Assembly (NCBI RefSeq): GCF_030518215.1
Contig: NZ_JAULRT010000052.1
Location: forward strand, 124,001 to 188,000
Length of the DNA: 64,000 nt
Direction: 5' to 3'
Origin: Gilvimarinus algae
Lineage (GTDB): Bacteria; Pseudomonadota; Gammaproteobacteria; Pseudomonadales; Cellvibrionaceae
In this document: positions 8,344-17,718 of the stretch, in pieces
Position numbering within the stretch: the stretch's first letter is position 1
Layout: each line of letters opens with the position of its first letter
The notes under the pieces: generated by a model
What the model saw: the letters and a program-made list of their open reading frames with translations, nothing else
Told to the model about the DNA's origin: nothing
Databases searched by the model: none
Made by a program: the position numbers and the translations under genes

Positions 8344-9759
8344 TTAGTGAATAATCCGGTAGCAAGGGGTATAGCGACTTCCCGGCAGCTTCATGCGGCC
8401 CTGATCGCGGAAGGCGCTGAGCAGCTCGTCCACTGGCTGCATAATGCTCGGCTCACCGCAAATTTCGAACAGTCCGTCGCGCTCGATGGCTCTGATGCCC
8501 TCGTCTTTCACATTACCTGCCACTATGCCGGAGAAGGCGCGGCGCAAATTCGCCGCCAGATGGTGACGCGGCAGCTCGTGGTTGATCACCAGGTTGCGCA
8601 TATTCTCATGAGTGGGGGCAAAGGGCTGCTGGAAGTCAGGGGAGACTTTCAGCTGCCAGTTAAAATAGTAGGCGTCATCGGTCCGCTTGCGGAAAGCTCT
8701 GACCTCGGCAATACCCTTGGTCATGGCCAGGGCTACGGCTTCGGGGTCGTCCATAATAATCTGGTAGCGCTTCTGTGCCTCCGCACCCAATGTAACCCCA
8801 ATGAACTGGTCAATTTGGCGAAAATAATCGGCTGCCGAGGCAGGGCCGGTAAACACAAGCGGGAAGGGCAGCTCGGCATTATCCGGGTGCAGCAAAATGC
8901 CCAGCAAATAGAGTATTTCTTCAGCCGTGCCCGCTCCGCCCGGGAAAACCACAATGCCGTGGCCTGCGCGGACGAAGGCCTCCAGGCGCTTTTCGATGTC
9001 GGGCATAATGGCCAATTCATTGACGATGGGATTGGGCGCCTCGGCGGCGATAATACCGGGCTCTGTAATACCAATGTAGCGCCTGACCCCCAGGCGCTGT
9101 TTCGCGTGGCCGATAGTGGCGCCTTTCATTGGGCCTTTCATGGCGCCCGGGCCGCAGCCGGTACAGATGTCCAGCCCTCTAAGGCCCATCTGATAACCGA
9201 CTTTTTTGGTGTAGTCGTACTCACCCATGCTGATCGAGTGGCCTCCCCAGCAGACGACAATATTCGGATCGATTTTCGGGCGTATGATGTCGGCATTGCG
9301 CAGCATATGGAACACCACGTCGGTGGTGGTTTCCGGGCTCAGGGTGTCGAGGCCGGCCGTCAGGCGTTTTTCGCCGCTGGCAAAAATAACATCACGTAGC
9401 ACGGCGAACAGGTGTTCACTGATGCCGCGAATCATTTGCCCATCAACAAAAGCACTGGCGGGTGCGCCCTTGACGTCCAGTTTAATGCCTCGCTCTTCCT
9501 GAATAATTCGAATGGCGAAATCCGGGTAGCGTTCGAGCAGCTCCTTGCCGTCGTCGAGTGAGTTTCCGCAATTGAGCACTGCCAGCGCGCAGCTGCGAAA
9601 CAACTTGTAGAGGCCACTTTGACTGGCATCGAGAAGTTTGGCGACCTCGGTTTTTGACAGGATGTTCAGCTGGTTCTGGGGTGAAATAACCGCGTCTATG
9701 GTGTGGTAACTGCCGGCTTCATGATGGGTGTGTTGATAGGGTTGCTGACTCTGTGCCAT
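8344..9759 (-). CDS. ppnN: Nucleotide 5'-monophosphate nucleosidase PpnN (YgdH, LOG family)
   Basis: PpnN removes the base from purine and pyrimidine nucleoside monophosphates and is controlled by (p)ppGpp in E. coli. The 471-residue protein is close to the E. coli length (454) and shares long blocks such as VVCWGGHSIS, DICTGCGPGAMKGPMKGA and the C-terminal RRAFSGIVAGNVK. The LOG signature PGGAGTAEE is at about residues 273-281. A ribosome site (AAGAGAAG) precedes the ATG. It is transcribed away from the urease operon and toward the CsrB-like RNA. Confidence 0.94.
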   Translation of the reverse strand: MAQSQQPYQHTHHEAGSYHTIDAVISPQNQLNILSKTEVAKLLDASQSGLYKLFRSCALAVLNCGNSLDDGKELLERYPDFAIRIIQEERGIKLDVKGAPASAFVDGQMIRGISEHLFAVLRDVIFASGEKRLTAGLDTLSPETTTDVVFHMLRNADIIRPKIDPNIVVCWGGHSISMGEYDYTKKVGYQMGLRGLDICTGCGPGAMKGPMKGATIGHAKQRLGVRRYIGITEPGIIAAEAPNPIVNELAIMPDIEKRLEAFVRAGHGIVVFPGGAGTAEEILYLLGILLHPDNAELPFPLVFTGPASAADYFRQIDQFIGVTLGAEAQKRYQIIMDDPEAVALAMTKGIAEVRAFRKRTDDAYYFNWQLKVSPDFQQPFAPTHENMRNLVINHELPRHHLAANLRRAFSGIVAGNVKDEGIRAIERDGLFEICGEPSIMQPVDELLSAFRDQGRMKLPGSRYTPCYRIIH

Positions 9760-9842
9760 AAGCTTCTCTTACTGCGACTGAAACATACTTTGAGTGTAAC
9801 GCAATAGCTTGTTGTTCTGTGTGTCAATTTTGCCATGAGTGC

Positions 9843-9859
9843 TGCATCAATGTGGTGCG
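9843..9859 (+). promoter_or_regulatory. NtrC-like enhancer site 1 of the urease operon
   Basis: TGCATCA-ATG-TGGTGCG matches the NtrC dyad TGCACCA-N3-TGGTGCA at 12 of 14 positions. Its centre (9851) is about 148 bases before the predicted sigma54 start, the normal range for NtrC enhancers such as those of glnA. Confidence 0.65.
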
Positions 9860-9882
9860 ATATTTTCCGCTTGGGAGCATGA

Positions 9883-9899
9883 TGCCCTTTTGTGGTGCC
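9883..9899 (+). promoter_or_regulatory. NtrC-like enhancer site 2 of the urease operon
   Basis: TGCCCTT-TTG-TGGTGCC matches the NtrC dyad at 10 of 14 positions, with a nearly perfect right half. Its centre is 40 bases from site 1, close to four helical turns, so two dimers could sit on one face of the DNA. It is the weaker of the two. Confidence 0.45.
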
Positions 9900-9972
9900 T
9901 TCGTGAGCGCCGGCTATGGCCAGGTTTGACCAAGGGGGGCAGGAAATAAGGGGCTTTATGCCACCTGACCCT

Positions 9973-9988
9973 TGGCACGCTTCTTGTT
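9973..9988 (+). promoter_or_regulatory. Sigma54 (RpoN) promoter of ureDABCEFG
   Basis: TGGCAC-GCTTC-TTGTT matches the -24/-12 consensus TGGCAC-N5-TTGCW at every fixed position except C to T in the -12 element. The predicted start is near 9999, leaving a leader of about 48 bases before ureD. With the two NtrC-like sites upstream it predicts induction of urease under nitrogen limitation. Confidence 0.75.
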
Positions 9989-10016
9989 CTCTAACTGGAT
10001 AAACCAAACAAAATAT

Positions 10017-10044
10017 GCGCCTTTTCGGGGCGCTTTTGAGCCCC
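10017..10044 (+). promoter_or_regulatory. Pair of mutually exclusive hairpins in the ureD leader
   Basis: GCGCC (10017-10021) can pair with GGCGC (10029-10033), followed by TTTT. Alternatively GGGGC (10027-10031) can pair with GCCCC (10040-10044), right before the ureD ATG at 10047. The two share bases and cannot form together, so a small attenuator or start-masking switch is possible. Both stems are only five pairs, so this is tentative. Confidence 0.3.
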
Positions 10045-10046
10045 GA

Positions 10047-11012
10047 ATGCCAAGCCTAATGCCAAAGAGCCAGCCGTTGTACGATACAGAATCCGTGCCC
10101 CCAGGCACAGCTGCCTCCGAGGTGGCGCTCTCTACCAAGCCCGATACCCGAGCTGTGCAGATCGCTCGGCGCTGGCCAGCCCGACTCCATCTTGAGTTTG
10201 CCCACAGGGGCGGGCGCAGCTGCGTGACCCGCGCGCGTCATCACGGGCCTTTGCGAATACAGCGGCCGTTTTACCCGGAGGGTGACCTGGCCCATGTGTA
10301 CCTGCTGCATCCCCCGGGGGGCTTGGTGGTTGGGGACGAGCTCCAGATTGACTTATGTGCCAACAAGGGCTCGCGCACCCTGGTGACCACCCCATCGGCG
10401 GGCAAGGTCTATTCCCTGTTGGGGCTCAAGCACAGCGACCAAACCACAGCCCAGTGCCAGAGGGTGGATCTGTCGCTCGATGACGACAGTCTGCTTGAGT
10501 GGCTGCCTCAGGAAACGATTGTCTTTGATGGTGCCAACGCGCGCCTGACCACTCGTGTCGAGGCACACGGCAGTGCTCGTTTTTGCCTGTGGGATATCGT
10601 CTGCCTCGGGCGGCCAGCCAGTGGCGAGCGCTTTTCTCAGGGACAGGTATGGCAAACCCTCGAGGTGACAATTGATGGGCAGCCGCGCCTGATTGAAAGA
10701 AACCGCATCGCTGGTGGCGACGCCATGATGAGCGCACCTTGGGGACTGCAGGGGTGCGGCAGCTTTGGCACCTTGGTTGCCAGTGTCGAGCAATCGCGCG
10801 ATGCGGTGGATGACCTGCTGCAAATGCTCGCTGAGCGCTACCCTGGGGGTTCGCCTCAGTGGGGCATTACCCAGAAGCAGGGGTTGTTTATTGCCCGTTA
10901 TCTTGGCCAGAGTGCGGCGCAGTGTCGTCAAGGTTTTAGCGATATTTGGTCCCGGATTCGACCGGCACTGTGTGCTCGAGAGGCGGTTTGGCCAAGAATT
11001 TGGAACACTTAA
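10047..11012 (+). CDS. ureD: Urease accessory protein UreD
   Basis: UreD works with UreF and UreG to deliver nickel to the urease active site. The 321-residue protein shows family stretches [43 protein letters not shown] and [10 protein letters not shown]. In-frame starts further upstream (TTG 9972) lie inside the sigma54 promoter and cannot be used, so ATG 10047 is preferred, although ATG 10059 is possible. The N terminus is variable in this family. It is the first gene of the urease operon and ureA starts 16 bases after its stop. Confidence 0.9.
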   Translation: MPSLMPKSQPLYDTESVPPGTAASEVALSTKPDTRAVQIARRWPARLHLEFAHRGGRSCVTRARHHGPLRIQRPFYPEGDLAHVYLLHPPGGLVVGDELQIDLCANKGSRTLVTTPSAGKVYSLLGLKHSDQTTAQCQRVDLSLDDDSLLEWLPQETIVFDGANARLTTRVEAHGSARFCLWDIVCLGRPASGERFSQGQVWQTLEVTIDGQPRLIERNRIAGGDAMMSAPWGLQGCGSFGTLVASVEQSRDAVDDLLQMLAERYPGGSPQWGITQKQGLFIARYLGQSAAQCRQGFSDIWSRIRPALCAREAVWPRIWNT

Positions 11013-11028
11013 GAATAGGGGGAGCAAG

Positions 11029-11331
11029 GTGGAATTAAGCCCGAGAGATAAGGATAAGTTGCTGTTGTTTACCGCCGCTTTGCTGGCAGAAAGGCGCAAA
11101 GCGCGCGGTGTCAAACTCAATTACCCCGAATCGGTGGCTCTTATCAGCGCCGAAATTATGGAGGGCGCGCGCGATGGTAGAACCGTGGCCGAGCTGATGG
11201 ATTATGGCCGGCAGATCCTCCGGCGTGAGGATGTGATGGACGGCATCGCCGAGATGTTACACGAGGTTCAGGTGGAAGCGACCTTTCCGGATGGCACCAA
11301 ACTGGTGACTGTCCATAACCCTATTGTCTAG
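11029..11331 (+). CDS. ureA: Urease gamma subunit UreA
   Basis: UreA is the small structural subunit of urease, which hydrolyses urea to ammonia and carbamate. The 100-residue length is exactly that of bacterial gamma subunits. The start is GTG 11029, supported by the N terminus (V/M)[22 protein letters not shown] and an AGGGGGAG ribosome site. The frame is open further upstream into ureD, but this is not coding. It ends with VTVHNPIV and is followed nine bases later by ureB. Confidence 0.97.
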   Translation: MELSPRDKDKLLLFTAALLAERRKARGVKLNYPESVALISAEIMEGARDGRTVAELMDYGRQILRREDVMDGIAEMLHEVQVEATFPDGTKLVTVHNPIV

Positions 11332-11340
11332 GAGGCAGCC

Positions 11341-11646
11341 GTGATTCCAGGAGAATACGACATTAAAGCCGGTGAGCATGTGCTCAACGCCGGGCGTGAA
11401 GTGGTGCAGATCACAGTCGCCAACACCGGTGACCGGCCGGTGCAAGTCGGTTCCCACTATCACTTCTACGAAGCTAACCCGGCGCTTCGATTTGACCGCG
11501 CCCGCGCCCGCGGTTTTCGCCTGAACATTGCAGCCGGTACAGCGGTGCGCTTTGAGCCCGGCCAAGAGAGAGAAGTTGAGTTGGTGGAACTGTCAGGCAA
11601 GAAAACCGTATACGGTTTTCGTGGCGATGTCATGGGGGAGTTATAA
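11341..11646 (+). CDS. ureB: Urease beta subunit UreB
   Basis: UreB is the second structural subunit, 101 residues long as expected. It begins at GTG 11341 with [20 protein letters not shown] and contains the typical [18 protein letters not shown] and [19 protein letters not shown] segments. Separate UreA and UreB chains are the usual bacterial arrangement, unlike the fused form in Helicobacter. GGAGG stands directly before the start, and ureC starts one base after the stop. Confidence 0.97.
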   Translation: MIPGEYDIKAGEHVLNAGREVVQITVANTGDRPVQVGSHYHFYEANPALRFDRARARGFRLNIAAGTAVRFEPGQEREVELVELSGKKTVYGFRGDVMGEL

Positions 11647-11647
11647 G

Positions 11648-13351
11648 ATGGCGGTCATCGACAGAAGCGCTTACGCCGACATGTTCGGCCCCACCACCGG
11701 CGACAAAGTGCGCCTGGCGGATACATCGCTTTGGCTGGAGGTGGAGAAGGACTACACCATTTATGGCGAAGAGGTGAAATTCGGCGGCGGTAAAGTGATT
11801 CGTGACGGTATGGGTCAGTCTCAGGCCAGTTGCGCCGACACCCCCGACACCGTTATCACCAATGCGTTGATTCTCGACTACTGGGGCGTGATCAAGGCCG
11901 ATGTGGCGCTCAAAAACGGTCGCATCGCTGCCATCGGCAAAGCGGGCAATCCCGATATCCAACCGGGTGTGGAGATAATGATTGGTCCCGGCACGGAAGT
12001 GATCGCCGGTGAAGGCCAGATACTGACCGCCGGCGGCATAGACGCACATATACACTTTATCTGCCCACAGCAGATAGAAGAGGCGTTAATGAGCGGTATC
12101 ACCACCATGATTGGTGGCGGAACCGGCCCGGCCACTGGCACCAATGCGACGACCTGTACCCCCGGTCCCTGGCATCTGGCACGCATGCTTCAGGCGGCTG
12201 AGAGTTTTCCGATGAATCTCGGTTTTCTCGGCAAGGGCAACGCCAGTTTGCCGCTGGCGCTCGAGGAGCAAATTGCCGCCGGTGCGCTCGGACTAAAACT
12301 GCACGAGGACTGGGGCACAACCCCTGCCTCGATCAACAACTGTTTGAATGTCGCAGAAAAGTACGACGTACAGGTGGCGATTCACACCGACACGCTGAAT
12401 GAATCGGGTTTTGTCGAAGACACCATTGCCGCCTTTGATGGGCGCACCATCCACACTTATCACACCGAGGGCGCGGGCGGTGGTCACGCGCCGGATATCA
12501 TCAAGGCGTGCGGTTTGCCCAATGTCCTGCCCTCGTCGACCAATCCGACCCGACCCTACACGGTCAATACCATCGATGAGCACCTGGACATGTTGATGGT
12601 CTGCCATCACCTGGATCCGAACATTCCCGAAGATGTCGCTTTTGCCGACTCGCGTATCCGCAAAGAAACCATTGCGGCAGAGGACATTCTGCACGACCTG
12701 GGTGCCTTCTCCATGATAAGTTCCGATTCCCAGGCCATGGGGCGGGTAGGAGAAGTCATATGCCGCACCTGGCAGACCGCTCACAAAATGCGCGAACAGC
12801 GCGGTACCTTGGAGTGGGAAACCTCCAGTGCCGATAACTTCCGGGCCAAAAGGTATCTGGCAAAGTACACCATCAACCCGGCCATTGCCCACGGCATTGC
12901 CCACGAGGTCGGCTCAATTGAGGTCGGCAAGCTGGCGGACCTGGTGCTCTGGAAACCGGCGTTTTTTGGGATTAAGCCCTCGCTGATAATCAAAGGCGGT
13001 GCCATTGCCGCCGCACCTATGGGCGACCCGAACGCCTCGATTCCAACGCCACAGCCTGTGCATTACCGCCCCATGTTTGGTGCTTACGGGAAGTCCTGTA
13101 CGGCGACGTCGGTCAGCTTTGTCAGCCAGGCCTCGATAGAGGCCGGAATACGTGGCTCGCTTGAATTGGAGCGGCGTTTGGTGGGGGTAGCAGGGTGCCG
13201 CAAGGTGACCAAAGCGAGCATGGTGCTCAACGACTATCAGCCGCACATGGAGGTCGATCCGCAAACCTATGAGGTGCGTGCGGACGGCCAGTTGTTGACC
13301 TGCGAGCCGGCGCATGTGCTGCCGCTCGCGCAACGATACAGCTTGTTTTAA
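11648..13351 (+). CDS. ureC: Urease alpha (catalytic) subunit UreC
   Basis: UreC carries the two-nickel active site. The protein is 567 residues, identical in length and numbering to Klebsiella UreC. The nickel ligands are all present: His134 and His136 in DAHIHF, the lysine to be carbamylated Lys217 in LKLHED, His246, His272 and Asp360 in SSDSQAMGR, plus the catalytic His320 in CHHLD. The start is ATG 11648, two bases after the ureB stop; the longer open frame upstream overlaps ureB and is not used. The enzyme should be active once nickel is loaded. Confidence 0.98.
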   Translation: MAVIDRSAYADMFGPTTGDKVRLADTSLWLEVEKDYTIYGEEVKFGGGKVIRDGMGQSQASCADTPDTVITNALILDYWGVIKADVALKNGRIAAIGKAGNPDIQPGVEIMIGPGTEVIAGEGQILTAGGIDAHIHFICPQQIEEALMSGITTMIGGGTGPATGTNATTCTPGPWHLARMLQAAESFPMNLGFLGKGNASLPLALEEQIAAGALGLKLHEDWGTTPASINNCLNVAEKYDVQVAIHTDTLNESGFVEDTIAAFDGRTIHTYHTEGAGGGHAPDIIKACGLPNVLPSSTNPTRPYTVNTIDEHLDMLMVCHHLDPNIPEDVAFADSRIRKETIAAEDILHDLGAFSMISSDSQAMGRVGEVICRTWQTAHKMREQRGTLEWETSSADNFRAKRYLAKYTINPAIAHGIAHEVGSIEVGKLADLVLWKPAFFGIKPSLIIKGGAIAAAPMGDPNASIPTPQPVHYRPMFGAYGKSCTATSVSFVSQASIEAGIRGSLELERRLVGVAGCRKVTKASMVLNDYQPHMEVDPQTYEVRADGQLLTCEPAHVLPLAQRYSLF

Positions 13352-13363
13352 CGAGGCGGAATT

Positions 13364-13834
13364 ATGCTTGAAGCGTTTAGCGTCAGTGTCAGCGATAACC
13401 CCGTGGCGAGCGCCGAAGTGGCACTGACTTTTGAAGAGCGGCAAAAAAGCCGCTACCGAACTCAAACGGCCTGCGGTCAGCTACTCGGGTGGTTTGTTGA
13501 GCGCGGGCATGTGCTCGCTGACGGCGAAGTTCTCGAGTGCGCCGATGGCACCCGGGTTAAAGTCATAGCCGCCGCCGAGACCTTGAGTTCGGTCACTTGT
13601 GAGGATCGGTTGCTGCTGGCGCGTGCCGCTTACCATCTGGGCAATCGGCATGTGCCTTTGCAAATCGGGGAAAACTTTTTGCGCTATCAGCACGACCATG
13701 TGCTCGACGCGATGATAGTAGGACTGGGCCTGCCCGTAGAAGTCGCGCGGCTGCCGTTCCATCCGGAAAACGGCGCTTACCACGGCGCAGGCCATGGGCA
13801 TTCGCATCACCATCATCACGAGGCGCACGGCTGA
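13364..13834 (+). CDS. ureE: Urease accessory nickel-binding protein UreE
   Basis: UreE is a dimeric nickel carrier that hands metal to the UreDFG complex. The 156-residue protein has the two-domain UreE fold, with HVLDAMIVGLGL in the metal-binding domain and a histidine-rich tail (HGHSHHHHHEAHG) like Klebsiella UreE, able to bind extra nickel. Its stop overlaps the ureF start by one base (TGATG). Confidence 0.95.
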   Translation: MLEAFSVSVSDNPVASAEVALTFEERQKSRYRTQTACGQLLGWFVERGHVLADGEVLECADGTRVKVIAAAETLSSVTCEDRLLLARAAYHLGNRHVPLQIGENFLRYQHDHVLDAMIVGLGLPVEVARLPFHPENGAYHGAGHGHSHHHHHEAHG

Positions 13835-14502
13835 TGAACCAGCCCCTGCTGCACTTGCTGCATCTGGTGAGTCCGGCGTTGCCGGTGGGCGCTTATGCCT
13901 ATTCTCAGGGGTTGGAGTATGCCGTTGACAGTGGTTGGTTGGCCGATGAAACCGCGTTGCAAGACTGGTTGAACCAGCTGATGTGCCGCTCGCTGGCGCA
14001 ACTGGACGTGCCGGTTCTGCGCCGCCTTGTTCTAGCCTGGCAAGTTGGAGATCTCGAGGCGGTTAACCACTGGAACGACTACTTGCGGGCCAGTCGTGAA
14101 ACCGCTGAATTGCTGCTTGAAGACGAGCAGATGGGCATGGCGCTGAATCGTCTGCTCGGCGCGCTCGGACTGGCACTGGCCGAGCGCCAGGGCTACCGAG
14201 CGACACCGGGGTTTGCGTGTCAGTTCGCGCTGGCGGGCACCCACTGGAGCATAGGCGTCGATGAGTTAAGCTACGGGTTTGTCTGGAGTTGGCTGGAAAA
14301 CCAAGTCGCGGCCGCCACCAAAATTGTGCCACTGGGCCAGACCCAGGCGCAGCAGTTATTGGTGAGCTTGATGCCGGCGGTTGAGCAGACCTGTGCGCTC
14401 GCGGCGCAAGTGTCGGATGAGGATTTGGGCATTAGCTTGCCTGGACTGGCTATGGCGTCGAGCTTGCACGAAAGACAGTACACACGTTTATTTCGATCAT
14501 AA
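13834..14502 (+). CDS. ureF: Urease accessory protein UreF
   Basis: UreF gates the GTPase cycle of UreG in the nickel-loading complex. The 222-residue all-alpha protein shows [21 protein letters not shown] at the N terminus and the end segment [16 protein letters not shown], both family hallmarks. It overlaps ureE by one base and precedes ureG by 20 bases. Confidence 0.95.
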   Translation: MNQPLLHLLHLVSPALPVGAYAYSQGLEYAVDSGWLADETALQDWLNQLMCRSLAQLDVPVLRRLVLAWQVGDLEAVNHWNDYLRASRETAELLLEDEQMGMALNRLLGALGLALAERQGYRATPGFACQFALAGTHWSIGVDELSYGFVWSWLENQVAAATKIVPLGQTQAQQLLVSLMPAVEQTCALAAQVSDEDLGISLPGLAMASSLHERQYTRLFRS

Positions 14503-14522
14503 CAAATTGTGAGAGTGTGATT

Positions 14523-15140
14523 ATGAAAAAACCTCCATTGCGTTTAGGTATTGGCGGGCCCGTGGGCTCGGGGAAAACCGCGTTGGTAAAGACCCTCTGC
14601 GCGCATCTAAAAGACAAATACAATATCGCAGTGATTACCAACGACATCTATACCCGTGAAGACGCCGAGTTTCTTCAAAGGCATCAGGCGCTGGATGACG
14701 ATCGCATCATTGGTGTTGAAACCGGCGGCTGTCCTCACACCGCGATTCGTGAAGATGCCTCAATGAACCTATCGGCGGTTGCCGAACTGCAGGAGCGTCA
14801 TCCGGGTTTGGATGTGATTTTGATTGAAAGCGGTGGGGACAACCTGGCGGCGACCTTCAGCCCGGAGTTATCTGACTTGACCCTTTACGTCATAGACGTT
14901 TCCGCCGGTGACAAGATTCCCCGTAAAGGCGGCCCGGGTATTACCAAATCGGATCTGTTGATTATCAATAAAATCGATCTCGCCACTTTGGTGGGGGCTG
15001 ACCTGAATGTGATGGATCGAGACGCGCGCAAAATGCGAGGGGAGAAGCCCTTTCAGTTTACCAATCTCAAAGACGAAACCGGTGTGGCTGAGGTCATCGC
15101 CTTTATCGAGCAAGCGGGCATGTTGACCCGAGCTGCCTAA
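14523..15140 (+). CDS. ureG: Urease accessory GTPase UreG
   Basis: UreG is the SIMIBI-class GTPase that powers nickel insertion. The P-loop GGPVGSGKT is at residues 11-19, followed by [14 protein letters not shown] and [18 protein letters not shown], where the Cys-Pro-His motif binds nickel. I chose ATG 14523 over GTG 14517 because GAGAG lies at good spacing to it and it gives the normal 205-residue length. It ends the core urease operon. Confidence 0.96.
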   Translation: MKKPPLRLGIGGPVGSGKTALVKTLCAHLKDKYNIAVITNDIYTREDAEFLQRHQALDDDRIIGVETGGCPHTAIREDASMNLSAVAELQERHPGLDVILIESGGDNLAATFSPELSDLTLYVIDVSAGDKIPRKGGPGITKSDLLIINKIDLATLVGADLNVMDRDARKMRGEKPFQFTNLKDETGVAEVIAFIEQAGMLTRAA

Positions 15141-15157
15141 ATTTTCAGGAGAGAACT

Positions 15158-15376
15158 ATGAAAACCGTATTACGAATCTTGCTGTCCATCGTTGTTTTAG
15201 CCGCTAGCGCTTTGGCCACTGCCCACCCGCACCACGACGGCCATGTTTCCGATCATCTGCATTTCTCCGTGGGGAGTTTTGCTTTGGTCGCTTTTGTTTT
15301 GCTGGCGTATTGGTTGGTATCGCGGCATTTGCGCGGGCGGTCAAATGGCAGCCGGCGCAAATCCGATGATCGATAA
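15158..15376 (+). CDS. Small His-rich membrane protein behind ureG
   Basis: This 72-residue protein starts 17 bases after ureG with its own AGGAGAG ribosome site, so it probably belongs to the urease operon. It has a signal peptide (LAASALATA), a short HPHHDGHVSDHLH segment rich in histidine, one membrane helix (SFALVAFVLLAYWLV) and a basic tail. It looks like the N-terminal end of HupE/UreJ metal permeases, which also begin AHPxH after the signal, but lacks the remaining helices. A role in nickel handling is a guess; no family is recognised with certainty. Confidence 0.7.
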   Translation: MKTVLRILLSIVVLAASALATAHPHHDGHVSDHLHFSVGSFALVAFVLLAYWLVSRHLRGRSNGSRRKSDDR

Positions 15377-15384
15377 GCAGTCAT

Positions 15385-16518
15385 TCAATTGAAAGTGTGA
15401 ATCAACTCCGAAGCAGCCAACAGGTAAGCGCCAGTGCCATACAACTGGGTATCACTGGCGAGTACTTGATCGGGCGCATTCCCCACTTGTTGTACCCACC
15501 CTAGGCGGCCTTCAGGGCTGACCTTAGCATTAACCGCACGCCAGCCCTTCTCAACAGTAGGGAGAAAATCGTCTTGGGGCAGTAGCTGCCGGTTTATGCC
15601 CCAGGCGAGGCCGAAGAGAATAAAGCTACTGCCACTGGTTTCGGCCAACGGCTGATGGGCATAGTCCATCAACGAGCTCGCCCAGAGGCCGGTGTCGGCC
15701 TGCAAGTCTTTAAAGGCATAGGCCATTTTACGAAACTGTTCTATCAGCTCGCCCCACTGCGGGTGGTTCTCTGGCATTTGTTCCAGCAGCAGAGGCAAAC
15801 CCGCGAATACCCAACCATTGCCGCGGCTCCAGAATACTTTGTTGCCATACGCCGATTTTCTGTCAAAGAAACGACTGTCCCGATAGTAAAGATGATCATC
15901 AGGATCAAACAGGTAGTCAGTGGTGGCTTTGAACTCGCGCAAGGCGTAGTCGAGGTAGCGCTCCTCACCGGTAATGCGAGACAGAGCTGCCCAGGCCGGC
16001 GGTGCCATAAAGAGAGCGTCGGACCAGCACCAGCGCTTTTGGCAGGTGCCTTCGGCGGTACCGGTTTCGTCGCGTATAAACTCCAGAGAGTCCTCGTGGT
16101 TAGCGGCGATGATCTTGTCAAAGGCGCTTTGCGTTGGTGTGATATCGGCTGCCGGTGTGTCGTCCGCCAGCGCTAAGTAAACTTGCGCAAAGGCCTGATC
16201 ATCTGCGTGCCAGGGCAGGGGGCCGAGTTGCCAGCGATTGGCTTTTGCCTTGTCTATCAGTGCCTGTCTGAAGACTGGGTTTTGCGTGGCCTCGTACCAG
16301 CGGTTGAGACCGATATAGAACGCCGCCTGGACCCAGCCGGTCGGAGCCTCAGTATGATCAACAAAGGTTCTTATGTAGTCAAAGTTATCCATATGATCCA
16401 GTTGCCACTGGGCCACCTGATCGGCTTTATGTTGGATACTTTCGGCGTTGGGAGCTTGCGTGGTGGTACAGGCGATCACCAGCAAAAGAGCAATCAAGCT
16501 GACTGAGAGAGCTTTCAT
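15385..16518 (-). CDS. GH105-type unsaturated rhamnogalacturonyl hydrolase, lipoprotein
   Basis: Enzymes of this family remove the unsaturated uronic acid that pectin or rhamnogalacturonan lyases leave at the end of oligosaccharides. The 377-residue protein has a lipoprotein signal ending VIAC at about residue 17 and an (alpha/alpha)6 barrel with the motif CWSDALFMAPP, where the Asp is the expected catalytic residue, plus SRGNGWVFAGLP and LWASSLMDY. The second in-frame ATG (16518) is preferred because GAAGAG is 10 bases before it. It fits the pectin block at 21701-28122 although four other genes lie between. Confidence 0.86.
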   Translation of the reverse strand: MKALSVSLIALLLVIACTTTQAPNAESIQHKADQVAQWQLDHMDNFDYIRTFVDHTEAPTGWVQAAFYIGLNRWYEATQNPVFRQALIDKAKANRWQLGPLPWHADDQAFAQVYLALADDTPAADITPTQSAFDKIIAANHEDSLEFIRDETGTAEGTCQKRWCWSDALFMAPPAWAALSRITGEERYLDYALREFKATTDYLFDPDDHLYYRDSRFFDRKSAYGNKVFWSRGNGWVFAGLPLLLEQMPENHPQWGELIEQFRKMAYAFKDLQADTGLWASSLMDYAHQPLAETSGSSFILFGLAWGINRQLLPQDDFLPTVEKGWRAVNAKVSPEGRLGWVQQVGNAPDQVLASDTQLYGTGAYLLAASELIHTFN

Positions 16519-16571
16519 GGCATTCATTCTCTTCGTTATTATTGTGATGTCTTGGTGTGGTGCTTTATTGT

Positions 16572-16600
16572 GCCCGAGCCGGTTTGAAACCGGCTCGGGC
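16572..16600. terminator. 14-bp perfect hairpin between convergent-facing ends
   Basis: GCCCGAGCCGGTTT-G-AAACCGGCTCGGGC is a perfect 14-bp inverted repeat just beyond the stop of the aldo/keto reductase (minus strand). No T-run follows on either strand, so it may be a Rho-linked or RNA-stabilising 3' end instead of a classic intrinsic terminator. Confidence 0.5.
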
Positions 16601-16605
16601 AGCGT

Positions 16606-17619
16606 TTACTTGACGAGCGCGTCGATGGCCGCAATTTCCTGATCACTGAACTCAAGGGCGTCGAGTGCCGCGACCGAGTCTTCAATTTGCTCGACACGGC
16701 TGGCACCGATAATGGCGCTGGTGACGGTTTTGTTATGCAGCACCCAGGCCAGTGCCATTTGCGCGAGCGATTGACCGCGTTTTTCAGCAATGGCGTTCAG
16801 CGCGCGAATTTTTTCTACCCTCTCCTGAGTGATGTCGCTCTCTTTCAGGTAGATCTGATCGCCGCGTGCGGCTCTGGAGTTGGCCGGGACGCCGCCGAGG
16901 TACTTATTGGTCAGCATGCCCTGAGCCAGCGGCGAAAAGACAATCGCGCCCACGCCCTCATCGTCGAGAACATCGGTCAGGCCGTCTTCGATCCAGCGGT
17001 CGAACAGATTATAGCGCGGCTGGTGTATCAGCAGCGGTGTACCAAGACTTTTCAAAATGGCGGCCGCTTCACGGGTTTGTTCGGGTGTGTAGCTGGAAAT
17101 GCCGGCGTAGAGCGCACGCCCTGAACGGACGATATAATCCAGCGCCCCCATGGTTTCTTCCAGCGGCGTCTCTGGATCAAAGCAGTGAGAGTAGAAAATA
17201 TCAAAGTACTCTACGCCGCAGCGTTTCAGGCTTTGATCACAACTGGCCACCAGATATTTGCGCGAACCACCGATACCATAGGGACCGGGCCACATGTCGT
17301 AGCCGGCCTTGCTGGAGATGATCAGCTCGTCCCGATAGCGGTTCAGCCCCTCGCTCATCACCTGGCCAAAAGTGGATTCGGCCGAGCCGTAGTTGGGTCC
17401 ATAGTTGTTGGCGAGGTCGAAGTGGTTGATGCCGAGATCAAAAGCGCGATGCATCATCTGCCGTGCATTGGCCAGAGAGTCCACCGCCCCAAAATTTTGC
17501 CACTGGCCGAGCGAGAGCCTGGGCAGGCGCAGACCGCTTTTGCCACAGCGCTTATAGGGCATGCGCTCATAGCGTTTGGGGTCTGCGAGATAGAGCGGAT
17601 TGGGGTCGTGAGTGATCAT
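16606..17619 (-). CDS. Aldo/keto reductase, YghZ (L-glyceraldehyde 3-phosphate reductase) type
   Basis: Cytoplasmic NADPH-dependent aldo/keto reductase of 337 residues. It closely resembles E. coli YghZ/GpR: YKRCGKSGLRLPRLSLGQW, FDLANNYGPNYGSAE, ISSKAGYDMWPGPYGIGGSRKYL and LIHQPRYNLFDRW. The catalytic tetrad Asp-Tyr-Lys-His is represented by D and Y in FDLANNYG, K in SSKAGYDMWPG and H in FYSHCF. In E. coli the enzyme reduces L-glyceraldehyde 3-phosphate and methylglyoxal; substrate here is inferred from similarity. Confidence 0.88.
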   Translation of the reverse strand: MITHDPNPLYLADPKRYERMPYKRCGKSGLRLPRLSLGQWQNFGAVDSLANARQMMHRAFDLGINHFDLANNYGPNYGSAESTFGQVMSEGLNRYRDELIISSKAGYDMWPGPYGIGGSRKYLVASCDQSLKRCGVEYFDIFYSHCFDPETPLEETMGALDYIVRSGRALYAGISSYTPEQTREAAAILKSLGTPLLIHQPRYNLFDRWIEDGLTDVLDDEGVGAIVFSPLAQGMLTNKYLGGVPANSRAARGDQIYLKESDITQERVEKIRALNAIAEKRGQSLAQMALAWVLHNKTVTSAIIGASRVEQIEDSVAALDALEFSDQEIAAIDALVK

Positions 17620-17666
17620 GTGCAGTCTCTTTCAGTAGCGTATTATCGATGTGGCGATAGTTTACG

Positions 17667-17691
17667 AAAAAGCCGGCCTGAGGCGGCCGGC
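17667..17691 (-). terminator. Intrinsic terminator of cysK
   Basis: On the minus strand GCCGGCC-GCCTCA-GGCCGGC forms a seven-pair stem followed by five T residues, 28 bases after the cysK stop codon. Confidence 0.8.
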
Positions 17692-17718
17692 GCTGACGAT
17701 TCTTAACAGTGTGGCGCT

